Source of the DNA: Jannaschia aquimarina
GTDB taxonomy: Bacteria > Pseudomonadota > Alphaproteobacteria > Rhodobacterales > Rhodobacteraceae
NCBI RefSeq assembly: GCF_000877395.1
Contig: NZ_JYFE01000017.1
Span: 62,001-126,000 of the forward strand
Length of the DNA stretch: 64,000 bases
Reading direction: 5' to 3'
The translations under genes were made by a program, and so were the position numbers. The notes beneath the pieces were generated by a model. The model had not been told where the DNA came from. It did not search any database and saw nothing but the letters and a program-made list of their open reading frames with translations. Shown here piece after piece: positions 16,693-25,328 of the stretch; the stretch's first letter is position 1; every line of letters starts with the position of its first letter.

Positions 16693-17522
16693 GATACGTG
16701 GCCCTCGCCTGCCTCGCGATGACGATGATGGCGGGCAATTCGCTGCTGACGCGGGCGGGCGTTCTGGCCGGGACCGATCCGCTCGCCTTTGCGGCGATCC
16801 GCGTCGCCGCCGGAGCGGCGATGCTGGCGCTTCTGGTGCGCGGCCGGGTCCCGCTCAAGGGGCGCCTCGGACCTGCCGTCGCGCTCGCGGTTTATCTCGT
16901 CGGCTTCAGCCTTGCCTATCGGACCCTCGACGCCGGGCTCGGGGCGCTCATCCTCTTCGCGACGGTCCAATTGGCTTTGCTAGGCGCGGGCCTGGCCAAG
17001 GGAGAGACGATGTCGGTTAGGCGCGGGGCGGGCATGGCGCTGGCGCTCGTGGGCATGGTCTGGCTTCTCTGGCCGGGGGACCGCGTCGATTTCGCCCTGC
17101 TCGACGGAGCCCTCATGATCGCGGCGGGTCTGGGCTGGGCGGCCTACAGCTATGCCGGGAAGTACGCCACCGACCCCCTTGGCGCGAATGCGGGCAGCTT
17201 CCTTCTGGCGGCGGCGGGCTTCGCGCTTGCGCTGCCGCTATGGTGGGACGCGCCGATCACCGTCCGTGGCGCGGTGCTCGCCTCGATCTCGGGGGCGATC
17301 ACCTCAGGGATCGGCTATGCGATCCTCTACCGTGTCCTGCCGCGTCTTGGCCTTGCCGCAGCCGGGGTCGCGCAGCTCTCGGTGCCGGTGATCGCGATGA
17401 TCCTCGGCGCCCTCATCCTGGCGGAACTGCCATCGGCGCGCGCTCTGGCCGCCGGCTGCCTGACCTTGGTCGGCATCGCGCTGGCGACACTTCAGGGGAC
17501 GATCCGCTCCAAGGGATCGTAA
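16689..17522 (+). CDS. EamA/DMT-type membrane transporter
   Basis: The 277-residue protein has ten hydrophobic segments in two EamA repeats (about residues 1-130 and 140-275), typical of drug/metabolite exporters such as RhaT- or YdcZ-like proteins. It starts at GTG at 16689, overlapping the DUF2161 stop as GTGA. The substrate is unknown. Its last 31 bases overlap the end of the convergent NUDIX gene, so neither can have a separate terminator. Confidence 0.88.
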   Translation: MRYVALACLAMTMMAGNSLLTRAGVLAGTDPLAFAAIRVAAGAAMLALLVRGRVPLKGRLGPAVALAVYLVGFSLAYRTLDAGLGALILFATVQLALLGAGLAKGETMSVRRGAGMALALVGMVWLLWPGDRVDFALLDGALMIAAGLGWAAYSYAGKYATDPLGANAGSFLLAAAGFALALPLWWDAPITVRGAVLASISGAITSGIGYAILYRVLPRLGLAAAGVAQLSVPVIAMILGALILAELPSARALAAGCLTLVGIALATLQGTIRSKGS

Positions 17523-17938
17523 GCCGGTGCACCCGGGTCCTGCCAGGCCACGGATGGCAGCGCCGACGGACGGAACCGGATCAGATCCATCTCGCCGCGG
17601 CTGAACCACTGCCGGTCCGTGACCACCGCTTCGGGGTCCGTCCAATCCTCCGAAAGCGCACCGTCGATCAGGCGGCAGCGGAAGAAGACCTCGACCTGAT
17701 GAAACCCGCGATCCGGGTCGTGAAACTCGTTCAACAGGCACGGCTCGCCCACAGCGATCGTCAGTCCCGTCTCTTCTTGGACTTCCCGGGCGAGGTTGTC
17801 CGGCATGCTCTGATGCCGCTCCGCGCCGCCGCCCGGTGCGCACCACAGGTCGCTGCCGCGATGGGCCGGATAGGCATTGACCATCAGAAGACGGTCGCGG
17901 TGCATCAGGATGGCGCGGGTGGCGAGGCGGATCGGCAT
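17492..17938 (-). CDS. NUDIX hydrolase
   Basis: This 148-residue protein carries the Nudix box, seen as CAPGGGAERHQ followed by LAREVQEETGL at 49-59. The REVQEE core supplies the metal-binding Glu residues, although the first Glu of the box appears as Gln. It would hydrolyse a nucleoside diphosphate linked to another group. Substrate class cannot be read from sequence. Its 3' end overlaps the EamA gene tail to tail. Confidence 0.88.
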   Translation of the reverse strand: MPIRLATRAILMHRDRLLMVNAYPAHRGSDLWCAPGGGAERHQSMPDNLAREVQEETGLTIAVGEPCLLNEFHDPDRGFHQVEVFFRCRLIDGALSEDWTDPEAVVTDRQWFSRGEMDLIRFRPSALPSVAWQDPGAPAYDPLERIVP

Positions 17939-17986
17939 GGCTCGCGGCCCCTAGCGCGGCAGGCGGTGCATGGCTAGATCCACCCC

Positions 17987-18748
17987 ATGCGCGCACTCCT
18001 GCTTCTTCTTGCCCTTCTGGCGCCGCCTGCCGCGGCCCGGCAGGATGAGTGCGTCATCCTGCTACACGGCCTCGCGCGGAGCGACTATTCGTTCCTGCTG
18101 ATGGAAACCGCGCTGGTGGCCGAGGGATATCGCGTGGTCAACGTGGACTACGACTCGACGAGTGCGGATATCCGGACGCTCTCGGTCTCGATCATACCGC
18201 CGGCGTTGCGGGGGTGTGAGGGGACGGGACGTATCCACTTCGTTACCCATTCCATGGGCGGTATCATCGTCCGGGCCTGGGCGGATGCGAACGAGATGCC
18301 GACAGGCCGCACGGTGATGCTGGCGCCCCCCAATCAGGGATCGGAACTCGTCGACACCCTGGAAGAGATCCCGCCATTCGACTGGATCAACGGCCCGGCG
18401 GGGGGGCAACTCGGCACCGACGGCCTGCCGTCCGAGTTGGGACCGGTCTGGCCGGGCGTGGGCGTGATTGCCGGGAACCGGTCCCTGTCTGCGATCTATT
18501 CGACGATCCTGACCGGGCCGGACGACGGCAAGGTGACGGTCGAGTCCACCCGCGTGGAAGGCATGGCGGATCACATCATCTTGCCGGTGACGCACACGTT
18601 CATGATGAATTCGCCGCTCGTGATCGCAGAAACGCTGCACTTTCTTGAACACGGTGAGTTCGACGTCGACCTGGACATGACGGATGCCGTCGAGACGCTG
18701 CTCCCCGACAATATGGGGCAGGCGGTGGATCAGTTGCTCGCGGATTGA
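17987..18748 (+). CDS. Secreted alpha/beta-hydrolase (lipase/esterase-like)
   Basis: The 253-residue precursor has a signal peptide (residues 1-18, ending PAAARQ), an oxyanion strand [10 protein letters not shown] and the nucleophile elbow THSMGG with S89. A His in PVTHTFMM near 203 is the likely catalytic base. This is the layout of small periplasmic lipases such as LipA-like alpha/beta hydrolases. The natural ester is unknown. Its last 19 bases overlap the convergent FAD-linked oxidase gene. Confidence 0.85.
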   Translation: MRALLLLLALLAPPAAARQDECVILLHGLARSDYSFLLMETALVAEGYRVVNVDYDSTSADIRTLSVSIIPPALRGCEGTGRIHFVTHSMGGIIVRAWADANEMPTGRTVMLAPPNQGSELVDTLEEIPPFDWINGPAGGQLGTDGLPSELGPVWPGVGVIAGNRSLSAIYSTILTGPDDGKVTVESTRVEGMADHIILPVTHTFMMNSPLVIAETLHFLEHGEFDVDLDMTDAVETLLPDNMGQAVDQLLAD

Positions 18749-20136
18749 TCCCGTTCTGGCGGCACGACCTTTCCGGGGTTCATGCGATTGTCGGGATCGA
18801 GCGCGTTCTTGATCGCGCGCATCACGTCGAGGGCGATGGGGTCCTTGCGCCGACGCATCGTCGCCAGCTTCGACAGCCCGATGCCGTGTTCCGCGCTGAT
18901 CGACCCGCCGAGACCGACGGTCACGTCCTCGACCATCTCTCGCAGGCGATCGAGATGGTCCGGATCGTCCGATGTCGGATAGAGCGTCAGATGAACGTTC
19001 CCATCGCCCAGATGAGCGACGATCAGGTTGCCCGCCCCTTCATCCAGATGCGTCAGCCTGGCCTCCATCTCGGCGATGAAGTCGGCGACGCGGTCCACCG
19101 GAAGGCAGATGTCGTTGTCAACGATGGGAAGGCGGGTGAAGGTGATCTCGGCAGCGGCTTCGCGCATCTCCCAGACCATCTTCCGCTGCGTCTCCGACTG
19201 CGCGACCGTCGCGTCCAGAACTTCGCCACGCTCGATTGCGCCCGAGAGGATGTCCTCGACCTGCGGCGTCGGGTTCCGTGACAGGCCCCCGAGTTCCAGC
19301 ATCACGGTATGGTCGTGGATCCCGAGCGGTTGTTTGAGGTCGGGCCGATGCTCGGCCAACGCTTCCATATAGCTGCGCGGCATGTACTCGAATGCTTCGA
19401 CCGCCCCTTCGGATGCCAGTTGCAGCCGGTTCAGGAGGTCGAGGGCGGCAGGCACGCCGGCGACCGCCAGCAGCGCGGTCGCGTGATGCTTCGGTTTGGG
19501 CGAGAGCCGGAGGATTGCCGCGGTGATCAGACCCAGCGTTCCTTCGGCCCCGATGAAGAGATCCCGTAGATCGAAGCCGGAATTGTCCTTGTGCAATTCG
19601 CTCATGAGATCGAGGACGCGCCCGTCCGCGAGAACCACTTCCAGCCCGAGACACAGACCTCGTGTGGAGCCGTAGCGGACGACGTTCGAGCCGCCCGCAT
19701 TCGTGGACAGGACCCCGCCGATCTGCGCCGAGCCGCGCGCCCCGAAGGTCAGGGGGAAAACCAGGTCTTGGTCATCCGCCGCGGCGTGAAGATCGGACAG
19801 GATCACGCCCGCCTCGACGATCGCGAGCCGGGCGGCAGGGCGGATCTCGCGGATCCGGTTCATCCGCTCCAGCGAGATCATCAGCGCACCGACATTCGCC
19901 GTTCCGCCGACGAGGCCGGTATTCCCCCCGACGGGGACGACGGCGAGACAGTGGCGCGCGGCAAGCTGTACGCATTCCGATACCTCCCGCGTCGTCGCAG
20001 GGCGGACGACGGCGAGCGGTTGCGCGCGCCATTTCCCCGTCCAGTCCTTTTCGAAGCGCTGGGTGTCCGCGCCGATGAGGACATGGTCCGCGCCGAGCAG
20101 AGAGCGCAGGTCGTCGAGAGCAGGATGGTCGGTCAT
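18730..20136 (-). CDS. FAD-linked oxidase (D-lactate / D-2-hydroxyacid dehydrogenase type)
   Basis: The 468-residue protein has the PCMH FAD-binding domain ([11 protein letters not shown] near 68-78, [14 protein letters not shown] near 142-155) and the FAD-oxidase C-terminal domain with [25 protein letters not shown] and a terminal NRMNPGKV. That order is typical of D-lactate, glycolate GlcD and D-2-hydroxyglutarate dehydrogenases. It oxidises a D-2-hydroxyacid and passes electrons to an acceptor; glcE and glcF are absent, so a stand-alone D-lactate or D-2-hydroxyglutarate enzyme is favoured. Confidence 0.9.
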   Translation of the reverse strand: MTDHPALDDLRSLLGADHVLIGADTQRFEKDWTGKWRAQPLAVVRPATTREVSECVQLAARHCLAVVPVGGNTGLVGGTANVGALMISLERMNRIREIRPAARLAIVEAGVILSDLHAAADDQDLVFPLTFGARGSAQIGGVLSTNAGGSNVVRYGSTRGLCLGLEVVLADGRVLDLMSELHKDNSGFDLRDLFIGAEGTLGLITAAILRLSPKPKHHATALLAVAGVPAALDLLNRLQLASEGAVEAFEYMPRSYMEALAEHRPDLKQPLGIHDHTVMLELGGLSRNPTPQVEDILSGAIERGEVLDATVAQSETQRKMVWEMREAAAEITFTRLPIVDNDICLPVDRVADFIAEMEARLTHLDEGAGNLIVAHLGDGNVHLTLYPTSDDPDHLDRLREMVEDVTVGLGGSISAEHGIGLSKLATMRRRKDPIALDVMRAIKNALDPDNRMNPGKVVPPERDQSASN

Positions 20137-20221
20137 GAGGCGCCTTCTGGCATGAGCGGTCTGCGGGCGGAAGGCGGCCTCTTGACGGGGGCAGGGCGGC
20201 CCCGTATCTCGCCGCCGGTGT

Positions 20222-20298
20222 GGCGGTATAGCTCAGTTGGTTAGAGCAGAGGAATCATAATCCTTGTGTCCGGGGTTCGAGTCCCTGTACCGCCACCA
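20222..20298 (+). tRNA. tRNA-Met (anticodon CAT)
   Basis: A 77-base cloverleaf is seen. The acceptor arms are GGCGGTA and TACCGCC with an encoded CCA, the D arm is GCTC...GAGC and the T arm contains GGTTCGAGTCC. The anticodon stem GAGGA/TCCTT encloses the loop ATCATAA. The paired first acceptor base rules out an initiator tRNA. Elongator Met is favoured; an Ile2 tRNA with modified CAT is less likely. Confidence 0.93.
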
Positions 20299-20633
20299 AA
20301 CACCTTTCTTCGAGAAGTCGATCACCTGCTCTGCAACAGGACAGAGCGGCAGTGTGATTACAGATCGCGTGAGAATTTTCGAAGGCGGAGCTTCCCCCGG
20401 TCCCGCCCACGTTTCAGCGTGCGATTTGCGGGCATCCCAGCCTTTTATGCGTCCGACATGGTGACCCATTGCGCTGGTGTCGGTGGCAGGCTTGAGACCC
20501 GCTGCCGACGGAGCCTTGGATCCTGTTCGACAGGGCAGCCAACCGGCGCTTGAGGGGCCAGTCTCCGTGATCAACAGCACCGTCATCACGTCTCAAAATT
20601 CTGGAAGCCACAGGGCTTGATTGCCGCCCCACC
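20299..20633 (+). other. Intergenic region after tRNA-Met, no supported gene
   Basis: About 335 bases lie between the tRNA and the end of otsA. Open frames on the minus strand either run through the tRNA or lack a recognisable domain and a ribosome site. I see no repeat of the tRNA 3' end, no integrase and no inverted repeats. It may be degraded DNA. Confidence 0.5.
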
Positions 20634-22055
20634 TCAGGCCGGAAGCTCGTCCCGCAGCGACTTCAGGTCGCCTTCGAAGGACCTGGGGGCGCCGTTCAGC
20701 CGGTCGAGGAAGCACTGCGTCCACCAGGCGATGTCTTCATCGAAGACATTCTTCCGGAGGGCCGCATGACGCTCTTTGCGTTCTTCGAGGTCCATCGTCA
20801 GCGCCCGTTCGATCGCGTCCGCAAAGCTGCTCTGGTCGAACGGGTTCACGAGGAGCGCCGCGCTCAGCTGCTCCACCGCGCCGGCGAAGTGCGAGAGGAT
20901 CAGGACGCCCGGATCCTCTGGATCCTGCGCGGCGACGAACTCTTTCGCGACGAGGTTCATCCCGTCGGCAAGCGGCGTGACCAGCGCCACGTCGGCCCGC
21001 CGGTACAGGCCCGCGATCACGTCGCGGTCGATATGCCTGTTCACGTAGCGGACCGGGGTCCAGTCCAGCTCCGCGTAAATCCCGTTGATATGTCCGGCCG
21101 CGCGTTCCAGCTCTTCGCGGATCTCCTGATAGGCGGCCACGTCCCCGCGCGACGTCGGCGCAATCTGGAGGAAGGTCGGCGCCAGGGATCCGGGATCGCG
21201 CCGTTCGAGATAGGCCCCGAACGCCTCGATCCGATGGACAAGGCCCTTGGAGTAGTCCAGCCGGTCCACCCCGATCAGAAGCGGGGCATGTTTCTGCAGC
21301 GTGAGACGGGGAATTGTGGCTGTGCGGGCGGCCTCGGCGAACCCGTCCGCGTCGATGCCGATGGGGAAGGACCTGACCTGAAACAGACGACTGTCCCGGA
21401 TCCACGTGCCGTCTGCCAGCACCTGACACCGCTTGTCGACCTTCAGGACTTCGTTGACGGCAGCCACGTCCCGCGTCGTCTGGACGCCGAAAAGGTCGTG
21501 CGCGGCGATCCAGCCAGGCAGCAGGGCGACCTGGGGCAGGGCCATGATCTCGTTCTGCGACGGGAACGGGATGTGCAGGAACAGGCCGATTCGGTTCTGC
21601 ACGCCAAGCGCGCGCAACTCGTGCGCGACCATCAGGAAGTGATAGTCGTGGATCCAGATGACATCGTCGGGTTCGACAATCCCGGCAATGGCGCGGGCGA
21701 CCCGTGCATTGACCGCCGCATATGACGCGAAATCGCCCTCGCGGATATGCAGCAGGTCCGACCGATGGTGGAAAAGCGGCCAGAGAACCGCGTTCGAGTA
21801 CCCGAGGTAGAAGCCTTCGTGCTCTCGTTCCGTCAGGTCGAATGTATGGCGTTCGTAGGGCTGTGTCCCGTCGTCGATCCGGGTCAGCCCGGATTTGACG
21901 TCCGTGCCTGGATCTGCGGCGCCGATCCAGATTCCGCCGGCGTCGGACAGCGCTTCGTGAAGCGCGAAGACCAATCCGCCGGCCGGGATTCCGCCTTTGG
22001 GCAGACGATTCGAGAGAACGATCAGACGGCCGTCTGCTGCGTCCGTGTCAGGCAA
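20634..22055 (-). CDS. otsA: Trehalose-6-phosphate synthase
   Basis: The 473-residue GT20 protein opens LIVLSNRLPKGGIPAGGL, the sugar-phosphate site of OtsA. WIHDYHFL and IGLFLHIPFPSQNEI lie in the first Rossmann domain and GVDRLDYSKGL with MNLVAKEFVA in the second. It makes trehalose-6-phosphate from UDP-glucose and glucose-6-phosphate. It apparently starts at TTG, 8 bases inside the end of otsB, with a GGAG 7 bases upstream; no ATG or GTG nearby preserves the N-terminal motif. It ends the galU-otsB-otsA operon. Confidence 0.95.
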   Translation of the reverse strand: MPDTDAADGRLIVLSNRLPKGGIPAGGLVFALHEALSDAGGIWIGAADPGTDVKSGLTRIDDGTQPYERHTFDLTEREHEGFYLGYSNAVLWPLFHHRSDLLHIREGDFASYAAVNARVARAIAGIVEPDDVIWIHDYHFLMVAHELRALGVQNRIGLFLHIPFPSQNEIMALPQVALLPGWIAAHDLFGVQTTRDVAAVNEVLKVDKRCQVLADGTWIRDSRLFQVRSFPIGIDADGFAEAARTATIPRLTLQKHAPLLIGVDRLDYSKGLVHRIEAFGAYLERRDPGSLAPTFLQIAPTSRGDVAAYQEIREELERAAGHINGIYAELDWTPVRYVNRHIDRDVIAGLYRRADVALVTPLADGMNLVAKEFVAAQDPEDPGVLILSHFAGAVEQLSAALLVNPFDQSSFADAIERALTMDLEERKERHAALRKNVFDEDIAWWTQCFLDRLNGAPRSFEGDLKSLRDELPA

Positions 22056-22830
22056 GCCAATGCTCCAGCAGGTCGATCAGGTCGGACGGCGTCGCCAGCC
22101 GATGGCGTGCGGCGCTCTCTGCGTCCCCGATCTTGATGCCCAACCCACCCAGTGCCTGAGCCGCCTTGATCCCAGCCTCGTCCGTCAGATCGTCGCCGGC
22201 GTAAATCGGCTTGTGGCCTTCGAATGCGGGCAGCTCCATCAGATGCTGGACGGCAGTGTCTTTCCCGACGCCTTCCGGTTTGATCTCATACGCCATTAGG
22301 GCCGGCTGAAGCTTGAAGCCCTGAGCAGCACAGGCGAGCGCCTCCATGAACTTCATCACATGAGCGGCCTTGTCCTCGGCCTGGCGGTAATGAAGGACCA
22401 CACCGGAAGGCTTGGTCTCCGCAACGAATTCCGGGCGCAGGGCCACGAAATCCTCGACCAGCCGATGCAGCCGGGAAACGATTGCCGCGTCGACCTTGGC
22501 AGAGACCTCTCGCTCGCCCTCGATCCGGTACTCTGTCCCGTGGATCCCGACCAGAGGACCATCGAACGACGGAAGGAAATGCTCCAGATCCTCGATCGTA
22601 CGGCCGGAGATCAGTGCAATGCGCCCCTGGAGCCGTTCCTGCGCCCTGTCCAAGAGGCGCACGACCCGATCCGAGACCCGGACCTCCATGGGTCTCTCGG
22701 CTATCTCGACGAGCGTCCCGTCGAAATCGAGCAGCAGCGCCGTTTCTTCGGGTGGCGGCAAATCAAACGCCCCCGAATTCACATGAGATTTCGGAGGCGT
22801 CATGAATCCTGTCAGTTCGTAGTAGAGCAT
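22048..22830 (-). CDS. otsB: Trehalose-6-phosphate phosphatase
   Basis: The HAD-family protein (about 260 residues) has motif I LLLDFDGTLVEI, motif II ALISGRT, the GIHGTEYR cap segment and motif IV YAGDDLTDE. It removes phosphate from trehalose-6-phosphate to give trehalose. Possible starts are GTG 22836, ATG 22830 and ATG 22803. A GGGAGGG site supports the first two, and 22830 is used here. It lies 25 bases after galU and overlaps otsA by 8 bases. Confidence 0.93.
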   Translation of the reverse strand: MLYYELTGFMTPPKSHVNSGAFDLPPPEETALLLDFDGTLVEIAERPMEVRVSDRVVRLLDRAQERLQGRIALISGRTIEDLEHFLPSFDGPLVGIHGTEYRIEGEREVSAKVDAAIVSRLHRLVEDFVALRPEFVAETKPSGVVLHYRQAEDKAAHVMKFMEALACAAQGFKLQPALMAYEIKPEGVGKDTAVQHLMELPAFEGHKPIYAGDDLTDEAGIKAAQALGGLGIKIGDAESAARHRLATPSDLIDLLEHWLA

Positions 22831-22855
22831 CCGCACGTGCCCTCCCTGATGGTCG

Positions 22856-23707
22856 CTATTCGGCGGCGACCCTCAGGTTGACCCGTGCTCTCTGCACGGC
22901 CAGCGTGGCGTCGACCAGCCCATCCTTGTTACCACAATCATAGCGCGTTCCCGAAAACCGGAAAGCATTGATCTTCCCCATCGCCGCGATGGCGTCCGTC
23001 AACTGGATCTCGCCACCGGCGCCGTAGCCGGTATCGCGGAGCACGTCGAAGACCTTGTGGGACAGGATGTACCGCCCAACGGCGGCCAGGCGGGACGGCG
23101 CATCCTTCGGGGCAGGTTTCTCGACGAAACCGCGTGCGGCGATCGCCCTGCCGTCGATCGAGGGCGTCTTGCCGTCGCAGTCGAATATACCGTAGCTCGA
23201 TACCTTTTCACGCGGGACTTCCTGTGCAGCGACAAGGCTTCCCATCCGGTCGGGATCAAACGACTTCGTCATCTCGGCCAAGGCAGGCGTTCCCAGGATC
23301 AGATCGTCCGGCAAGATGACACCGACCGGGCCTTCGAGCGCATCGTCCGCCGCGCAAAGGACCGCATGTCCCAGCCCCTTCTGTTCGTGCTGCATTACGA
23401 AGCGGATTTCTACGTCGTCACGGGCGTTCGTCGCCTGCACGCTGGCCAGAAGGGCCGTCTTCCCCTTCTCCTCTAGTTCCGCCTCTAACGACGGGTCCGG
23501 CTCGAAGAACTTCTGGATCGCGTCCTTGGAGGGGTGAGACACCATCACGAGGCGCCGTGCCCCGGCAGCGATCGCCTCCTCCACGGCGAACTGGAGGAGC
23601 GGGGTATCATAGACCGGAAGCAATTCCTTCGGCATGACCTTGGTGGCCGGGAGCATCCGAGTCCCCAGTCCGGCAACGGGGAAGATGACAGTGTCCAACC
23701 GGTTCAT
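22856..23707 (-). CDS. galU: UTP-glucose-1-phosphate uridylyltransferase
   Basis: This 283-residue nucleotidyltransferase starts MNRLDTVIFPVAGLGTRMLP, the UTP-binding loop, and continues with MPKELLPVYDTPLLQFAVEEA, LPDDLIL and FVEKPAP. It makes UDP-glucose, the donor used by OtsA encoded two genes on. GAGGAGAG precedes the ATG at 23707. An EcfG-type promoter motif lies 33 bases upstream of the start, so the trehalose operon is probably part of the general stress response. Confidence 0.95.
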   Translation of the reverse strand: MNRLDTVIFPVAGLGTRMLPATKVMPKELLPVYDTPLLQFAVEEAIAAGARRLVMVSHPSKDAIQKFFEPDPSLEAELEEKGKTALLASVQATNARDDVEIRFVMQHEQKGLGHAVLCAADDALEGPVGVILPDDLILGTPALAEMTKSFDPDRMGSLVAAQEVPREKVSSYGIFDCDGKTPSIDGRAIAARGFVEKPAPKDAPSRLAAVGRYILSHKVFDVLRDTGYGAGGEIQLTDAIAAMGKINAFRFSGTRYDCGNKDGLVDATLAVQRARVNLRVAAE

Positions 23708-23740
23708 TTGGCTCTCCTCGGAATGCTGCAACTGCAAAGA

Positions 23741-23766
23741 AACTTGCGCACATTCGTGTCAGTTCC
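23741..23766 (-). promoter_or_regulatory. EcfG-type stress promoter of galU-otsB-otsA
   Basis: On the minus strand GGAAC (23762-23766) and AGTT (23741-23744) are spaced by 17 bases. This fits the alphaproteobacterial general stress sigma consensus GGAAC-N16-17-cGTT apart from the first -10 base. It lies 33 bases before the galU ATG. Confidence 0.55.
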
Positions 23767-23840
23767 CAGCCGATTTGATGAAAATACGTTAACGGAAGCA
23801 GCTTCTTGCCGCCTTGCCGCATATCCTCGGCAACTTGCCG

Positions 23841-25268
23841 TCAAGCTGCCATATCTTTGAGCAGTTCGGGAATCCGGGAGAGATCGTCCCGGAATCGCTC
23901 CGTCTCGCGAGCGCGGTCCTCTTCGCCCGGTAGGCGCAGAAGGTAGGAGGGATGCACCGTTATCAGAACCGGGCGGCCGTCGCGGGTCTTCTCGACACCG
24001 CCCCGACGCTTCAGCAGGCCGGCCCCGTTCCCCGTCAACGCATGAAGCGCCGTCGCGCCCAGAGCCACGCACAGGTCCGGATCGACTGCCGTCAATTCCT
24101 GCTCCAGCCACCAGCGACATGCGCTGACTTCCGATGCGGCGGGCTTCTGATGGATCCGACGCCGACCACGTTGCACGAATTTGAAGTGCTTCACCGCATT
24201 GGTGACGTAGAGTTCGGACCGGTCCAGACCCGCGGCGATCGCCTGCTCGTCGAACATCTGGCCGGCGGGGCCCACGAACGGGCGGCCTGCGATGTCTTCC
24301 TTGTCGCCGGGCTGCTCTCCAACGATCATCACGCGCGCGTCCTCAGGCCCTTCGCCGAAAACGATCTGCGTGGCATCCGAGTAGAGCGGGCATCGCGTGC
24401 AGGCCGACGCGCTTTTGGCGAGTTCGGGCAGACCGGATGCGGCGAATAGGTCGGTTTGGCTGTTCATCTGCGCCTCCTGACTGGGCGTAAGGGCACGGGC
24501 TGGACGGGGTGCGTTCGTGACCATCTGGGACACGCGCGCCCGCGCGCCGGCTATCAGATCGGGAATCGCCTGGGCCTCGGGAAGGTTCCGCCAGTATTTC
24601 TTGGGCATCTCGGCCGACATCGCTTTCGGCTTCAGGCGCGCGGGGTTGAAGATGGACTTGTAATAGGTCGTCCAGAGTTCTTCGAGCGGGTCACCTTCCG
24701 CGGGTCTACCGCCCTCGTGAAGCGAGTAGGAAAGCCGCCCCGCCTCGAACGAAATCTTCACATCGGGTGTCGCGATCTCCCAATCCATGTCTCCGAACCT
24801 GTCGGCGAAGAAGCGGCCGACATTCTCTTCGATCCGGTGGTCGGGTTCGAACCACGCCGAAAACCGCCGCCGCCGGCCGTCGCCTTCGACTTCCCGGAAG
24901 CGGAGGAACGCGTGCATCTTGTGAATGTCGCGGCGGACGGACTTTGCGATCTCGTTCGCCCGGGCGACATCCGGGTCGGCGGGGTCCGACAGAAGCCGGG
25001 GGTGGCGCTTCAGCCGCGTCAGCAAGGTGTAGGCCAGTGCCATGCCGCCATTCGACCGATACGGGATCAGGTGGCGGGCCAAGGCAGGGAACGCTTTCGG
25101 GACTGAAAGCATATCGCCTGCGGGCAAGGGGTCCGCGATCAGAGGGGCGGGGTCGGTTTCGAGCCCCCATTCCACGTCGGACGGGGGAATGCCCGCGGCC
25201 GCCAGCCGCCGGGCTGCGTCGCGCCAAGCATCGAACGTTCCGAGACGGGGAAGGCGCGGTGCGAACAT
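23841..25268 (-). CDS. UdgX-type uracil-DNA glycosylase fused to N-terminal DUF4130
   Basis: The 475-residue protein joins an N-terminal DUF4130 module (about residues 1-250) to a C-terminal family 4-like uracil-DNA glycosylase. The latter has four Fe-S Cys (C290, C293, C384, C400), motif GEQPGDKED at 317-325 and HPSYLLR near 439. R-R-R-I-H ending at H373 is the UdgX-specific loop, whose His in the mycobacterial protein bonds covalently to uracil sites. A QTDLF stretch at 271-275 in the linker resembles the sliding-clamp-binding motif. The ATG at 25268 gives the family N-terminus; a GTG at 25301 is possible. It lies downstream of a radical SAM partner. Confidence 0.9.
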   Translation of the reverse strand: MFAPRLPRLGTFDAWRDAARRLAAAGIPPSDVEWGLETDPAPLIADPLPAGDMLSVPKAFPALARHLIPYRSNGGMALAYTLLTRLKRHPRLLSDPADPDVARANEIAKSVRRDIHKMHAFLRFREVEGDGRRRRFSAWFEPDHRIEENVGRFFADRFGDMDWEIATPDVKISFEAGRLSYSLHEGGRPAEGDPLEELWTTYYKSIFNPARLKPKAMSAEMPKKYWRNLPEAQAIPDLIAGARARVSQMVTNAPRPARALTPSQEAQMNSQTDLFAASGLPELAKSASACTRCPLYSDATQIVFGEGPEDARVMIVGEQPGDKEDIAGRPFVGPAGQMFDEQAIAAGLDRSELYVTNAVKHFKFVQRGRRRIHQKPAASEVSACRWWLEQELTAVDPDLCVALGATALHALTGNGAGLLKRRGGVEKTRDGRPVLITVHPSYLLRLPGEEDRARETERFRDDLSRIPELLKDMAA

Positions 25269-25328
25269 GTCAGCCGAGCCGGGCGATCGAGGCCATTCCA
25301 CTGATCCACTCGAACGTGGGTCCGCCGG

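Noticed and set aside
20233-20589. Minus-strand frame ending in WWRYRDSNPG and related residues
   Set aside because: This peptide is the well-known false translation of the complement of a tRNA.
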